This document shows positions 8,895 to 17,147 of a stretch of DNA of 41,849 nt, one piece after another (position 1 is the stretch's first letter; every line of letters starts with the position of its first letter). The stretch covers positions 1-41,849 of the forward strand of contig JAFXKD010000017.1 in the NCBI GenBank assembly GCA_017531925.1. The letters are read 5' to 3'. The translations under genes and the position numbers were made by a program. The DNA is from Clostridia bacterium. GTDB taxonomy: Bacteria; Bacillota; Clostridia; Oscillospirales; CAG-272. The notes beneath the pieces were generated by a model. That model was not told the DNA's origin. It made no database searches and saw only the letters and a program-made list of their open reading frames with translations.

Positions 8895-10544
8895 GGGAAT
8901 TTCAACGGGATCGGGAGCGTTGTTGCCAACCTTGATAGAGGAGACATAGAAGCAATCTCCGCCTGCCATAGCGTCCTCAGTTGCTTCACCGGTCGTAGGA
9001 TCGATACCCGTACCGTAGAAGCAGATCTCCATACCGCTGATATCAGTTGCGGGAACGTCTGCACCGCCGTTTGCAAATACTGCTACGGGCCATTTAACCT
9101 CTGTCCAGCTGTTGGGCAAGCAAACTACGTTGCCACCCCAGCAATAGCAAAGCTCAAATGCAAAATCCTTGGGGTTATATACGTTAAATGTGATGTAGTC
9201 ATATGCGGAGATGTCTTTAATATTGGGCATATTGAGCTGAATATAGTTCCAACCCTGTGCCTGGTTAAATATTACCTGCAATGATCCTTTTTCGTCGCCG
9301 AACTTAACATCGTTGCTGATAGCAAGGCTGTTGCATCCGTCCCAGTAGAGAGATACGTTTGAAAGATCAAGAGGCTTGTCAAACTTAAATACTGTATCTG
9401 CGGGAACCTGATCGTCGGGAGTTGCCTTTGTTGCAACCATTGCTGAGAAATAGAATGTAGCTCCTGCTGTGTTAGCATCTGCATCATAGGATTCAAATAT
9501 TCTCATAGCAAGACCGGTGAGGTTGTCCGCATAAATGCGCTTACCGTCAACGTTAGTTGCATTCTTGCTTTCGAACCAGGATACAGGAATAGTAACCTCA
9601 GTCCACTCTCTTGCCTTACATACTGTGTCTGCAAACCATGTATAACCTGTATATACGTCATAGTCATTTGCGTTATATACTCTGAATGTAAGGAAATCAT
9701 ATTCGGAAATGTCGCTCTGAATAAGCTTGTCAAGAACGATATAGTCTGTCGCTGCGCTTGTAACGACCTTCATAGATCCTGCTTCATCACCGTAAGCTAC
9801 CTCGGATGAGTAGGAAAGCTCCCAAAGGTTCCAAAGGTTCTTAACCTGAGAGATACCGTACTTTTCATCAAAGTAAAGCACCTTGCCGTCAACGATCTCT
9901 GAAGGACCGGTAGCTTCTACATTAAATGTGTATTCCTTAACGTTACCTGCAGCATCCTCAGCGTGGATAAGGATCTGATAGTAACCCGTGTTGTGATCAA
10001 CCAAGAACACACCGTCAGTAACTGTAACCTCTTCACCCTCTGCGTTCTTATCTGCAAAATAGTAGAGCTTTGCATAGCACGCATCGTAGTCGGGTCCGTC
10101 AGTGAGCTGATAAGCGGGCATATTGTATGACATACCCTGAATGTAGAATTTAGGAAGTGCTGCGGCATCCATATCCAAAGAAGGAGCTGTATTGTCCGCA
10201 AAGCTTACTTTAACCTCTACGTCAGCTACAGAACCGTCTTCAACACCGTATGTAATGGTGTAAACGCCTTCTGCGATCGCATTGATCTTGTTATATGCAA
10301 CCTTAACCTCGCTTCCGTCGGGGCCTACTACTTTTTTGACGATAACGGTATATTCAGAAAGAATAAGACCTTCCTCGTCAACTACTTGATACTTGGGCAA
10401 ATCAAAGCTTCCAAGCTCTGCTTCAATAACCTCTTGGGGCGCGTTGATGGACAACTTAGGACCAAAAAGATCAGTAATGAAGCAACCTGTAAACGATGAA
10501 ATAACCAATACCAATGTCAAAATGATGGCTAAATAACGTTTCAT
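7410..10544 (-). CDS. surface lipoprotein with five tandem carbohydrate-binding-like modules
   Basis: Secreted lipoprotein (lipobox FTG-C21, 1044 residues) without recognisable catalytic motifs; probably a glycan-binding surface protein. Residues 25-115 and 120-215 look like Ig/HYR-type domains. Five homologous beta-sandwich modules follow, at about 220-385, 390-548, 551-717, 718-885 and 886-1044. Each contains a version of EYDY(V/I)(S/T)..VYNP, a Trp-containing strand and EWTEV.IP. The last three are nearly identical and start DDIAMKFENEED. ATG 10544 is chosen because GGAGG lies 5 nt upstream; the in-frame ATG at 10556 contains that site. It follows the solute-binding protein gene by 36 bp. 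Binding of glycan for the adjacent transporter is inferred. No named family was recognised for the module. Confidence 0.8.
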   Translation of the reverse strand: MKRYLAIILTLVLVISSFTGCFITDLFGPKLSINAPQEVIEAELGSFDLPKYQVVDEEGLILSEYTVIVKKVVGPDGSEVKVAYNKINAIAEGVYTITYGVEDGSVADVEVKVSFADNTAPSLDMDAAALPKFYIQGMSYNMPAYQLTDGPDYDACYAKLYYFADKNAEGEEVTVTDGVFLVDHNTGYYQILIHAEDAAGNVKEYTFNVEATGPSEIVDGKVLYFDEKYGISQVKNLWNLWELSYSSEVAYGDEAGSMKVVTSAATDYIVLDKLIQSDISEYDFLTFRVYNANDYDVYTGYTWFADTVCKAREWTEVTIPVSWFESKNATNVDGKRIYADNLTGLAMRIFESYDADANTAGATFYFSAMVATKATPDDQVPADTVFKFDKPLDLSNVSLYWDGCNSLAISNDVKFGDEKGSLQVIFNQAQGWNYIQLNMPNIKDISAYDYITFNVYNPKDFAFELCYCWGGNVVCLPNSWTEVKWPVAVFANGGADVPATDISGMEICFYGTGIDPTTGEATEDAMAGGDCFYVSSIKVGNNAPDPVEIPDDIAMKFENEEDLGRVRPFWDCHSLSIDTEMKHGDDLGSLKVTCLTDGQGSNYVILTTPYNDGNFEEYDYVSYWVYNPTNVTFSMGVAWGADTVIAPGEWTEVRIPADLMNSGNVSHAGDGVCSMADVSELRIRLFDAEGLMTGDYFYISAVKAGKNEPAPEEPTVADDIAMKFENEEDLGRVRLNWDDCHELSIDTEMKHGDDLGSLKVTCLTDGQGSNYVILTTPYNDGNFEEYDYISYWVYNPTNVTFGMGVAWGADTVITPGEWIEVRIPAELMNSGNVSHQGDGVCSMADVSELRIRLMDAEGLMTGDYFYISAVKGGKNEPAPEQPAVADDIAMKFENEEDLGRVRLYWDDCHSISIDTEMKHGDDLGSLKVLCNTDGQGSNYVILTTPYNDGNFEEYDYVSYWVYNPTNVTFSMGVAWGADTVIAPGEWTEVRISAELMNSGSVSHAGDGVCSMADVSELRIRLFDAEGLMTGDCFYISAVKAGMNE

Positions 10545-10580
10545 GTTAACCTCCAAAAAAATTTATTTGTTCAGGAAATT

Positions 10581-12134
10581 TTATCTTTCCTTAAACGCCA
10601 GTATAATGTCTTCCCAGCTTGCAAGGAGCGTTGTCTTGGTATCATTTATGATCCACTCAGCGCTTGATCCGTTGTAAAGAAGGCCGTCAAGTCCAACGGG
10701 AGCTCCCGATGTATAAGCTGTGTGTCCCTGTCTGTAAACAAGGGGGGATGAGAAATCAAGACAAATGGGGATCATATTTTCAACGATCTCATATCTTGAT
10801 TCAACGAAAGCATTCATCTCGGTGGGAACGTAGCCGTAGGGCATGCTTGCACCGTTGAGATACTTAGCATAAATGGACTGTCCGATATCGGAAGCCATAA
10901 ATTTAAGGAATTCCTTTGCAAGATCCTTGTTCTTAGCCTTTGCGGGAACAGCGATACAGTGGTCAAACGTTGCGCTGTAAACCATTCTTCTTGCTTCTGT
11001 GATTCTGTCAAAATCCTTCTGAGAAACACCGGGATATGACGTTTCGCCCGCGTCGATCGCGTCGATAACTGCGCTAAGCTCAGCATCCGTCATATTCTTG
11101 TTTTCAAGTGTTTCAACGATGGAAGAGATAACGGGAGTTTTGATCATAACAAGCTCCTGATTCTTCTGAATAAGATAGCTCTGTACCTCATTCTGCAACC
11201 AGTCGCCGTTTACCATCATTGCGCATTCCGTCATATCCTGACCGGCATAGCCCTGACCTACAAATGCGATCTGAGATTCCTGCCATGTCATTGACTCTGC
11301 GTATTTATGAACGTAACCGTTGTTCTTGTTCAACAATGTTGATGCAACCTGCAAAGCTTCAAGTCTGCCCTGGTTTTCAAGGACCTTACCTGTGGTATCC
11401 TTCACTCTCTCACCTTCGGGAGTGTGATAGATTCCGTAGTAGTAATCCGTGTACTTTTCATAGCCGTCATACTGAGCCCACCAAGTCCAGTGGAGGTAGT
11501 CCCAATAGCTTACGGATGTGCTCAAGGAGAAGGGATAAACGCCCTTTGCCTTTATAGCGTCAGCGAACGCGATAAGCTCATCGGTTGTGTTGGGAATATC
11601 GTAACCCTCGGGGAAAGCCTTGTCGAGAACGGTCTTGTTAAGAACGATACTGCTGACAGAGTTAGCCCAGTTCATCTGATAGATCTTACCGTCATCTGTA
11701 AGAAGTTTTTCATAAACGGACTGTACCATCTTGTCCTTGATAGCCTTGTCCTCTCCCTCAGGAACTGCGTTGTACACATCGGAAAGATCCACAAGGAATC
11801 CTCTGTCCTGAGCGTTATCCATAGTACCAAGAGCCATAACGATATCCTCATTACACGAGTTATCGTTGAGAAGTGTAACAAGCTCACCGTTGATATAGCT
11901 GTGCTTAACAACTACCTTACAATCGTACGCCGTTTCAAACTGCTTTGCAAGCTCTGTAAGCCAAGCTGAACCAAAGCCGCCCTCATAGCATACAATAGTG
12001 AGTGTTTTTCCCTTGTTATTGCCTCCTCCTGTATTGCCCCAATCGTCATCGCCGCCGTCATCGGGACAAGCGGTCAACGGCAACACCATTGAGCAAATGA
12101 GAAGCATAACCAAAATAAATTTGAGTTTTTTCAT
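10581..12134 (-). CDS. ABC sugar-transporter solute-binding lipoprotein (transporter 1)
   Basis: Extracellular solute-binding protein (SBP family 1) that captures an oligosaccharide for the permeases encoded upstream in the same unit. Lipobox LTA-C23 is followed by an Asp/Gly/Asn-rich linker. The mature protein begins KTLTIVCYEGGFGSAW, a typical first strand, with the family's AFADAIKAKG region near 200 and an EFLKFMAS hinge motif near 415. The length of 517 residues is at the long end for the family. ATG 12134 is preceded by AAAGGAG; the ATG at 12149 is the alternative. The gene lies between the TIM-barrel lipoprotein and the five-module lipoprotein genes. The sugar is unknown. Confidence 0.9.
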   Translation of the reverse strand: MKKLKFILVMLLICSMVLPLTACPDDGGDDDWGNTGGGNNKGKTLTIVCYEGGFGSAWLTELAKQFETAYDCKVVVKHSYINGELVTLLNDNSCNEDIVMALGTMDNAQDRGFLVDLSDVYNAVPEGEDKAIKDKMVQSVYEKLLTDDGKIYQMNWANSVSSIVLNKTVLDKAFPEGYDIPNTTDELIAFADAIKAKGVYPFSLSTSVSYWDYLHWTWWAQYDGYEKYTDYYYGIYHTPEGERVKDTTGKVLENQGRLEALQVASTLLNKNNGYVHKYAESMTWQESQIAFVGQGYAGQDMTECAMMVNGDWLQNEVQSYLIQKNQELVMIKTPVISSIVETLENKNMTDAELSAVIDAIDAGETSYPGVSQKDFDRITEARRMVYSATFDHCIAVPAKAKNKDLAKEFLKFMASDIGQSIYAKYLNGASMPYGYVPTEMNAFVESRYEIVENMIPICLDFSSPLVYRQGHTAYTSGAPVGLDGLLYNGSSAEWIINDTKTTLLASWEDIILAFKER

Positions 12135-12168
12135 ATTTTCTCCTTTCAAATTTTATTATATATCTGCT

Positions 12169-13497
12169 TTAGGGAACCAAAATAATAAATACACCTTCAC
12201 CGGGATCAAGCTCAACATCCAGGCGATTGTTGCTGATCTTATAGTCATAAGCAACGCCGCCGCGATACATTCTTACCTTGCTTACGTCGTTGAATTCAAA
12301 TCTTACAAGGTTGGAGCAAAGATCTGCAGGGTCCGTATAGTTAACTACCATAAGAGCCTCGTAGCCGTTTTCATCCACAAAGGTTCCAACGAGCGCATCC
12401 TCGGAGGCATCCCATCTCTTGCACATGCTAAGGTCTTCAAGAGGAGCGGACAAGCCGTCGAAGCCGAGATTATATCCTTCCTCGTTGTTATTACCAACGA
12501 TCGGGAGCGTTCCCTGCCATGTGTAGTTGAGGTAAACGTGGTCGAACTTCTTGATCTCATTGTTTACCTTCTGTGCATTATAATAAGTATCGTGAATTAC
12601 GCCGGACTCATTTCTTGCAACGAATGAATGCTCAAAATCCGACAATACGGAGTCTGCGTAGGTGAAATATGAGAATCCCTGAACGCCAAACGCCATATTT
12701 ACATAGAACTGAAAACGGATATCCTCTTCCTTAACGGCTCTGTAGCTGTAATGCTCGGTTGCCTGAAGGAAGAAATGAGTTTTTGCATTGGATTCCTTCG
12801 CCTGAAGAGCAAGCGTCTCTATACAGGGAAGCCAGTTTGATCTGATAGCGGAGCCGGAGCCGCCGTTCTTTTCATCCAAGGGATAGATGTCAGCGGACAG
12901 CCAACGGTATTCCTCGGGGAATTGCATCAGAACACTGTCAGCATAGTGCTTAACGTATTCCTTATATGTGTGTCCCTCAAAAACGGGAGTTGCCGAGTTG
13001 GGGAATAGATTTCCAAAGAAAAGAATGTCGTTTCCGTATTTGTCAATGTGCTGCTCTGCAAGCTCTGCAATACGGGCAATGTTGGAATAATAGGGCTCAT
13101 CCCAATAGTTGATATGTGTAACTATAGGAAAATCAGCATAATTCGTATCATCCTTCATTGTGTTTTCTGTAGTAGCGCCGCTTCCGGTCTGAACGATAAC
13201 GTTAAGACCCACCTGCTCGTAAAGCTTGAGCGCATCCTCATAAGCCTTTGTTCCGCGCTTTGCGTGATATGAATCGAGGAACATATGAGTAAGTCCCATA
13301 TCCTTGGCAATCTGAATATCCTCAAGGGTATTCATCGGCGAATCCCAGCCGGCGATCATCATTTCTCTGTCGTCCTCGTACTCGGGGATCTTTCCGCTGT
13401 TTTTGTCAAAGAGGAAGCATCCGCACAACGACAGGAGCGTTGTTGCCGTGATTGTCAGAGCTACTGCTTTTGTAAGTCTTTTGATTAACTTTTTCAT
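12169..13497 (-). CDS. TIM-barrel glycosidase-like lipoprotein, family not recognised
   Basis: Lipoprotein (LCG-C27, 442 residues) with the look of a clan GH-A-type (beta/alpha)8 enzyme. Strand-helix alternation begins at MIAGWDSPMNTLEDIQIAKDMG (the strand is near residue 48). NYWDEPYY carries Asp133-Glu134 where a strand-4 acid/base would lie. ADIYPLD near 215, FLQATEHYSY and GFSYFTYADS near 290 resemble later barrel strands. A small C-terminal beta domain (about 370-442) resembles those of GH42/GH35-like proteins. ATG 13497 has AGGAG just upstream. It sits between permease and binding-protein genes, so a glycan-degrading or glycan-sensing role outside the cell is likely. No CAZy family is assigned with confidence; the catalytic residue is inferred. 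Confidence 0.65.
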   Translation of the reverse strand: MKKLIKRLTKAVALTITATTLLSLCGCFLFDKNSGKIPEYEDDREMMIAGWDSPMNTLEDIQIAKDMGLTHMFLDSYHAKRGTKAYEDALKLYEQVGLNVIVQTGSGATTENTMKDDTNYADFPIVTHINYWDEPYYSNIARIAELAEQHIDKYGNDILFFGNLFPNSATPVFEGHTYKEYVKHYADSVLMQFPEEYRWLSADIYPLDEKNGGSGSAIRSNWLPCIETLALQAKESNAKTHFFLQATEHYSYRAVKEEDIRFQFYVNMAFGVQGFSYFTYADSVLSDFEHSFVARNESGVIHDTYYNAQKVNNEIKKFDHVYLNYTWQGTLPIVGNNNEEGYNLGFDGLSAPLEDLSMCKRWDASEDALVGTFVDENGYEALMVVNYTDPADLCSNLVRFEFNDVSKVRMYRGGVAYDYKISNNRLDVELDPGEGVFIILVP

Positions 13498-13532
13498 CGT
13501 TTTCTCCTTTTTATTATTTATTGAATTATTTA

Positions 13533-14393
13533 TTAGCCTTTGATACCGCCCTCAAGGGAGATATTCATTATCTTGTTTGAGAAGAATGCATAAAGTATCA
13601 GCACGGGCACCGCGGTCAGCAGGATGCCGGCAAAAAGAATCGGCATATTAAGGATTCTCGTATTGATTACCTGATACATATAAATACCTGACGACAACGT
13701 CGGATACTCCTTAAGGAACAAAAGAGGTGTGTTGTAATCGTTCCAGAAGTTGATCGCGCTTACTAAGCTCAAAGCCATGATAGGAGATTTTGCCTGAGGA
13801 AGCATTACTCTCCAGAAGCATTGGAAATGGCTCGCTCCGTCAATAAACGCAGCCTCCATATAGCTTCTCGGCAACGATTCAAAATAAGAGTGCAGCACAA
13901 GGAAGTTAAATCCAAAGCCGTTCAAAAAAGCTAAAAGCAGCAACGGGCTTTCAATAATTCCAAGAGCCGTATAGATCTTAAACTGAGAAGGAAGAGATCC
14001 AACGATGGGGATCATCATTGAAATGACCGCCGTCCAATAAATGAGCTTACTTCCGGGGAAGCGATACTTGGCGACCGCATATGCAGTCATACAGGAAACG
14101 CCAACACCTGCAAGCGTTCCGCCAAGCGTGAACCAGATCGAGTTGAAGAACATATCAAACATGTCCTTACCGTCAATGTTCAATCCTTCAAATGCCTTCA
14201 GATAGTTTGTAAACAACCAATCCTTGGGCAGATCCATTTTATTGTTGGTCATATACTCGGTTGCTTCCTTAAGAGAAGAAAGGAATGCCCAAACCAGAGG
14301 ATATATCAAGCTCACTGCATAAAAGGTAAATGCAAAAAATATCAACAATCTCGTAAGACTGATTTTCTTGTGTTTTTTTGTATGTATTTTCAT
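13533..14393 (-). CDS. carbohydrate ABC transporter permease, MalG-type (transporter 1)
   Basis: Inner subunit of a sugar importer: 286 residues with about six hydrophobic segments, beginning after a basic N-terminus. The EAA loop that docks the ATPase reads YMEAAFIDGASHF...LP, near residue 180. The C-terminus ISLEGGIKG matches the usual MalG-type end. Its ATG overlaps the TAA of the partner permease by one base, so the two are translationally coupled. No ATPase gene is present in this unit; the MalK-like ATPase at 18048-19517 probably serves it. Confidence 0.93.
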   Translation of the reverse strand: MKIHTKKHKKISLTRLLIFFAFTFYAVSLIYPLVWAFLSSLKEATEYMTNNKMDLPKDWLFTNYLKAFEGLNIDGKDMFDMFFNSIWFTLGGTLAGVGVSCMTAYAVAKYRFPGSKLIYWTAVISMMIPIVGSLPSQFKIYTALGIIESPLLLLAFLNGFGFNFLVLHSYFESLPRSYMEAAFIDGASHFQCFWRVMLPQAKSPIMALSLVSAINFWNDYNTPLLFLKEYPTLSSGIYMYQVINTRILNMPILFAGILLTAVPVLILYAFFSNKIMNISLEGGIKG

Positions 14394-15355
14394 TAGTACT
14401 CTACCCCCGGATCAATCCATTTGAATACTTTTCTGACAAGCACGACTATCGGTATGCTTACCAGCGTAAAGAACACACCTATCGCCGCAGGATATTCAAG
14501 AGCTCCTCCCTGCTGCGTCTTTTGGAAGATGAAGAACGCGATCGTCATCGTATCATTACCTCCGGGAACAGTGCCCGCCTCGCTGAACAGGAGTATGGGG
14601 CCGGAGCTTACGAACAAGCCTGTTATAGCAAGAATGATAGTTGTAGATAACGTGGGCCATACAAGGGGTGTGATCACGTGGAAAAGCTCGTGATACCACG
14701 AACCGCCGTCGATCATACAAGCCTCAAGCAGCTCTTTGGGAACTCTTCTCATTGCGCCCTCATAAAGTATCATATTGATACCAAGTCCCGTCCATATCGT
14801 ATAAGCGATGATGGTAGAGGTCGCTGTCTCGGGACTGCTGAGCAGTGGCGGCAGCTTGTATCCGAATATCGAAAGTATCGTATCAAGCGGTCCGAAGACG
14901 GAAATAAAGTTCTTGAATACCGTTACGTAAACCGCCGCAGATATTACGGAAGGCAAAAAGAATATAAATCTGAATGCCCTATATCCCTTGACCTTTTTAA
15001 AAAGAAGATAGGATACAAAGTAAGAAGCAGGTATGGTGACCAATATATTGGCAAGGAAATACTTTATCGTATTTTCCAATGCGATCGAAACGGATGAATT
15101 AGGCAGCTTCATCTCTTTGAAAAAGCGTTCAAAGTTTGCTACCGACCATTCATACAGCTCGTTATAGTTCTCATCATAACCCGTGAACTCCTTAAACGCC
15201 ATAACGATGGAGTTGAAGTTTACTACGATATAGAAAATTATGAAGTTAACTACAGCAATGGCAACCATCGCATAACAAAACGGAAGCATTCCCCGTCTTA
15301 ACGGTTTTGGCATGTCCATCGATCTCTCATACCATTTTTTGAATTTTTCCCTCAT
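14393..15355 (-). CDS. carbohydrate ABC transporter permease, MalF-type (transporter 1)
   Basis: Partner permease, about 320 residues from ATG 15355, with six hydrophobic segments and the EAA loop LLEACMIDGGSWYHEL...P near residue 215 of that version. The start is uncertain. The frame stays open upstream, with a TTG at 15448 5 nt after AAAGGAG and an ATG at 15439. That would add about 30 residues rich in Cys and aromatics that do not look like coding sequence. ATG 15355 gives the usual family length but its GGAAAGGG lies 12 nt away. This is the first gene of unit 1 and faces the regulator gene. Confidence 0.85.
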   Translation of the reverse strand: MREKFKKWYERSMDMPKPLRRGMLPFCYAMVAIAVVNFIIFYIVVNFNSIVMAFKEFTGYDENYNELYEWSVANFERFFKEMKLPNSSVSIALENTIKYFLANILVTIPASYFVSYLLFKKVKGYRAFRFIFFLPSVISAAVYVTVFKNFISVFGPLDTILSIFGYKLPPLLSSPETATSTIIAYTIWTGLGINMILYEGAMRRVPKELLEACMIDGGSWYHELFHVITPLVWPTLSTTIILAITGLFVSSGPILLFSEAGTVPGGNDTMTIAFFIFQKTQQGGALEYPAAIGVFFTLVSIPIVVLVRKVFKWIDPGVEY

Positions 15356-15468
15356 TAAATATATCAACCCTTTCCAAAAGTGATATTTACAACAGAGATT
15401 TTCGCAATTTGACAAAAACCAGCGTATTTTTTTGTACATTTTGCACAATTTTTCTCCTTTGTAATTCA

Positions 15469-15524
15469 ATTATATCACAGTTCTTGCCAAAAATCTATAT
15501 TTCGGACCCCTCCAATATTTGGCA
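15469..15524 (-). promoter_or_regulatory. candidate promoter and operator of unit 1
   Basis: On the minus strand TATAAT lies at 15474-15469. An imperfect inverted repeat (TGCCAAAAAT at 15485-15494 and ATATTTGGCA at 15515-15524, 9 of 10 paired, 20-nt spacer) covers the expected -35 region, where only a weak TAGATT is found. A weak -35 plus an overlapping palindrome suits a regulated promoter. The divergent ArsR-like protein is the obvious candidate binder. A second possible promoter (TTGTCA, 17-18 nt, TGTAAA) lies inside 15356-15440. Confidence 0.55.
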
Positions 15525-15572
15525 TTTTCATTTTGCATAACTACCATTTTTTGAACATCGTTTACAAAAGTG

Positions 15573-15601
15573 TTGACATATTGTTTTTTTGATGATAAAA
15601 T
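15573..15601 (+). promoter_or_regulatory. sigma-A promoter of the ArsR-like regulator gene
   Basis: TTGACA at 15573-15578, a 17-nt spacer, and TAAAAT at 15596-15601. It lies about 45 nt before the GAGGTG ribosome site of the gene starting at 15654. Confidence 0.85.
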
Positions 15602-15653
15602 GTAAATAAAGCCGTTATTTTATCGAAAAGTATAAATAAATTGAGGTGTAAAT

Positions 15654-16607
15654 ATGAGCGACTATTTATTTCTTGATAAAAATCCGACCTTCAGATTAGA
15701 TGATGCAAATGAAACAAAATACATTGAAAAGATAGCCTATGCGCTTTCCTGTCCGGAACGGATCGCGATCATGAAAAACCTGATGTATTCAAATAAATCG
15801 CTTTCCCAGATATCCCGTGAATTGAACATCCCCATAACCACGGTGACCCGTCACACAAACGCGCTCGCAGAGGCGGGGCTTATCGTTATCGACTATCAGC
15901 CTGGGATCAAGGGACACGCAAAGCACTGCGCACACGCAATACGTGAGCTGACTATAAAGCTCGCGCCTGAAAATGACGAAAGCGTGGAGGAAGAATCATA
16001 TTCTGTTGAAATGCCCATCGGAATGTTCGCACACTGCCACATTTCCGCGCCTTGCGGATTGCTGGGACCTACACAGCCGCTCATAAAATACGATGATCCA
16101 AAGTATTTTTTCACTCCCGATCGCGGATCTGCCGAGCTTCTTTGGTTCAATGTCGGTCACGTCTCGTATAACTTCCCCACAGAGGTCCTGTACCATCATC
16201 AATGCCACAGCATATCATTTTCTTTTGAGGTATGCTCTGAAACAGCTTATTATAACGAGAAATGGCCATCCGATCTTTCGGTTTTTATAAATAATGTGGA
16301 AGCGTTGACAACCACCCTCCCGGGCGATTTTGGCGGCAGACGAGGAAAGTTCTCCCCTGCTTACTGGTCAATTAACAGCACACAGTTTGGAATTCTTAAA
16401 AATATCAAGGTAGATCAGCAAGGAGTTTACGAAAACAACGTACTGATAAGAAAAGACATAAAATTTGACGACTTGAATCTCTACAAAGGAAATGCAGTTC
16501 AGCTGCGTCTTGAAATAAAAAAAGACGCCGTTCATCGCGGCGGCATCAATATTTTCGGTAAAAACTTTGGTGACTACAATCAAGCAATAGTAATGACGGT
16601 AAAATAA
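15654..16607 (+). CDS. ArsR-like winged-helix regulator with C-terminal beta-rich sensor domain
   Basis: DNA-binding regulator of 317 residues. Residues about 22-100 form an ArsR-type winged helix: ALSCPERIAIMKNL as the first helices, LSQISRELNIPITTVTRHTNALAEAG as helix-turn-helix, then a wing. The remaining 200 residues are beta-rich with many aromatics and Cys/His (AHCHISAPCG near 123), possibly a sugar-binding sensor. This part is much longer than in ordinary metal-responsive ArsR proteins, and no known sensor family was recognised. It is divergent from unit 1 and has its own consensus promoter, so local control of the transporter operon is the likely job. GAGGTG stands 5 nt before ATG. 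Confidence 0.8.
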   Translation: MSDYLFLDKNPTFRLDDANETKYIEKIAYALSCPERIAIMKNLMYSNKSLSQISRELNIPITTVTRHTNALAEAGLIVIDYQPGIKGHAKHCAHAIRELTIKLAPENDESVEEESYSVEMPIGMFAHCHISAPCGLLGPTQPLIKYDDPKYFFTPDRGSAELLWFNVGHVSYNFPTEVLYHHQCHSISFSFEVCSETAYYNEKWPSDLSVFINNVEALTTTLPGDFGGRRGKFSPAYWSINSTQFGILKNIKVDQQGVYENNVLIRKDIKFDDLNLYKGNAVQLRLEIKKDAVHRGGINIFGKNFGDYNQAIVMTVK

Positions 16608-16636
16608 ACTATGAAGAGATAGCATCGTCAAAAGAA

Positions 16637-16669
16637 ATCCCCCGCTAATCACACGGATTTGCGGGGGAT
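16637..16669. terminator. GC-rich stem-loop after the regulator gene
   Basis: ATCCCCCGC pairs with GCGGGGGAT and an inner AATC pairs with GATT, giving 13 pairs with one T/T mismatch. On the minus strand it is followed by TTCTTTT. On the plus strand the trailing sequence is only weakly T-rich. Use as terminator for the plus-strand regulator is plausible but not ideal. Confidence 0.55.
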
Positions 16670-17073
16670 GATTTCGTTACATGGACTCTTTGTTTTGAGG
16701 TGCAAGTGCGTGGATTCCGCGCCAAAATTTGCCCCATTTTTTGCCCCATTTTCGCATCGAAATACATAAAAACATAGGGCGTCTTATAGACTTATTAATT
16801 ATGGTTAACACTTGGAAAACCCTTGATATATAAGAGTTTGCGGGAATTTAAGGAGATACGTGTAATTACGGCAAAAAGCTAATCCAAGCTTCTATACCAA
16901 GTTTCATATATTAATCTCCTTCAGACCATATTTATCCATAGTAACTATGTCATTATATCATAACCGAGCATTTTTTTCAATAGCTAATATTGAAAATATT
17001 ATTTCACATTCAAAAATTCTTTAATTACAGTTTATAAAAGCTACTTAAATATCGGCCTTTTAAAAAACAATAA

Positions 17074-17112
17074 AAGTTAGTGGATATTTTTGTTTATAAT
17101 ATCCACTAACTT
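17074..17112 (-). terminator. intrinsic terminator of unit 2
   Basis: Perfect 15-bp stem (17074-17088 with 17098-17112), 9-nt loop, followed on the minus strand by TTATTGTTTTTT. It lies 36 bp after the last GH43 gene and marks the end of the roughly 18-kb unit. Confidence 0.85.
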
Positions 17113-17147
17113 AATAATATATAAGAGTTTTGAAAAGCGAGCAATAT

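Larger units (their letters stand above)
16608..17147. other. 540-bp region without an intact gene
   Basis: Holds a GC-rich stem-loop, a 13-bp direct repeat (TTTGCCCCATTTT at 16728-16740 and 16740-16752), about 300 bp of AT-rich sequence with nothing recognised, and the terminator of unit 2. A 49-codon minus frame spans the direct repeats (16645-16791) but shows no recognisable domain. Confidence 0.6.

Noticed and set aside
15356..15469. N-terminal extension of the MalF-type permease from TTG 15448
   Set aside because: AAAGGAG is well placed, but the added residues look non-coding and the family length fits ATG 15355; left as an alternative start.
16645..16791. Tyrosine integrase remnant suggested by the MGQKMGQ frame
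   Set aside because: No catalytic Arg-His-Arg-Tyr motif is visible and 49 codons are too few; kept only as an unexplained segment.
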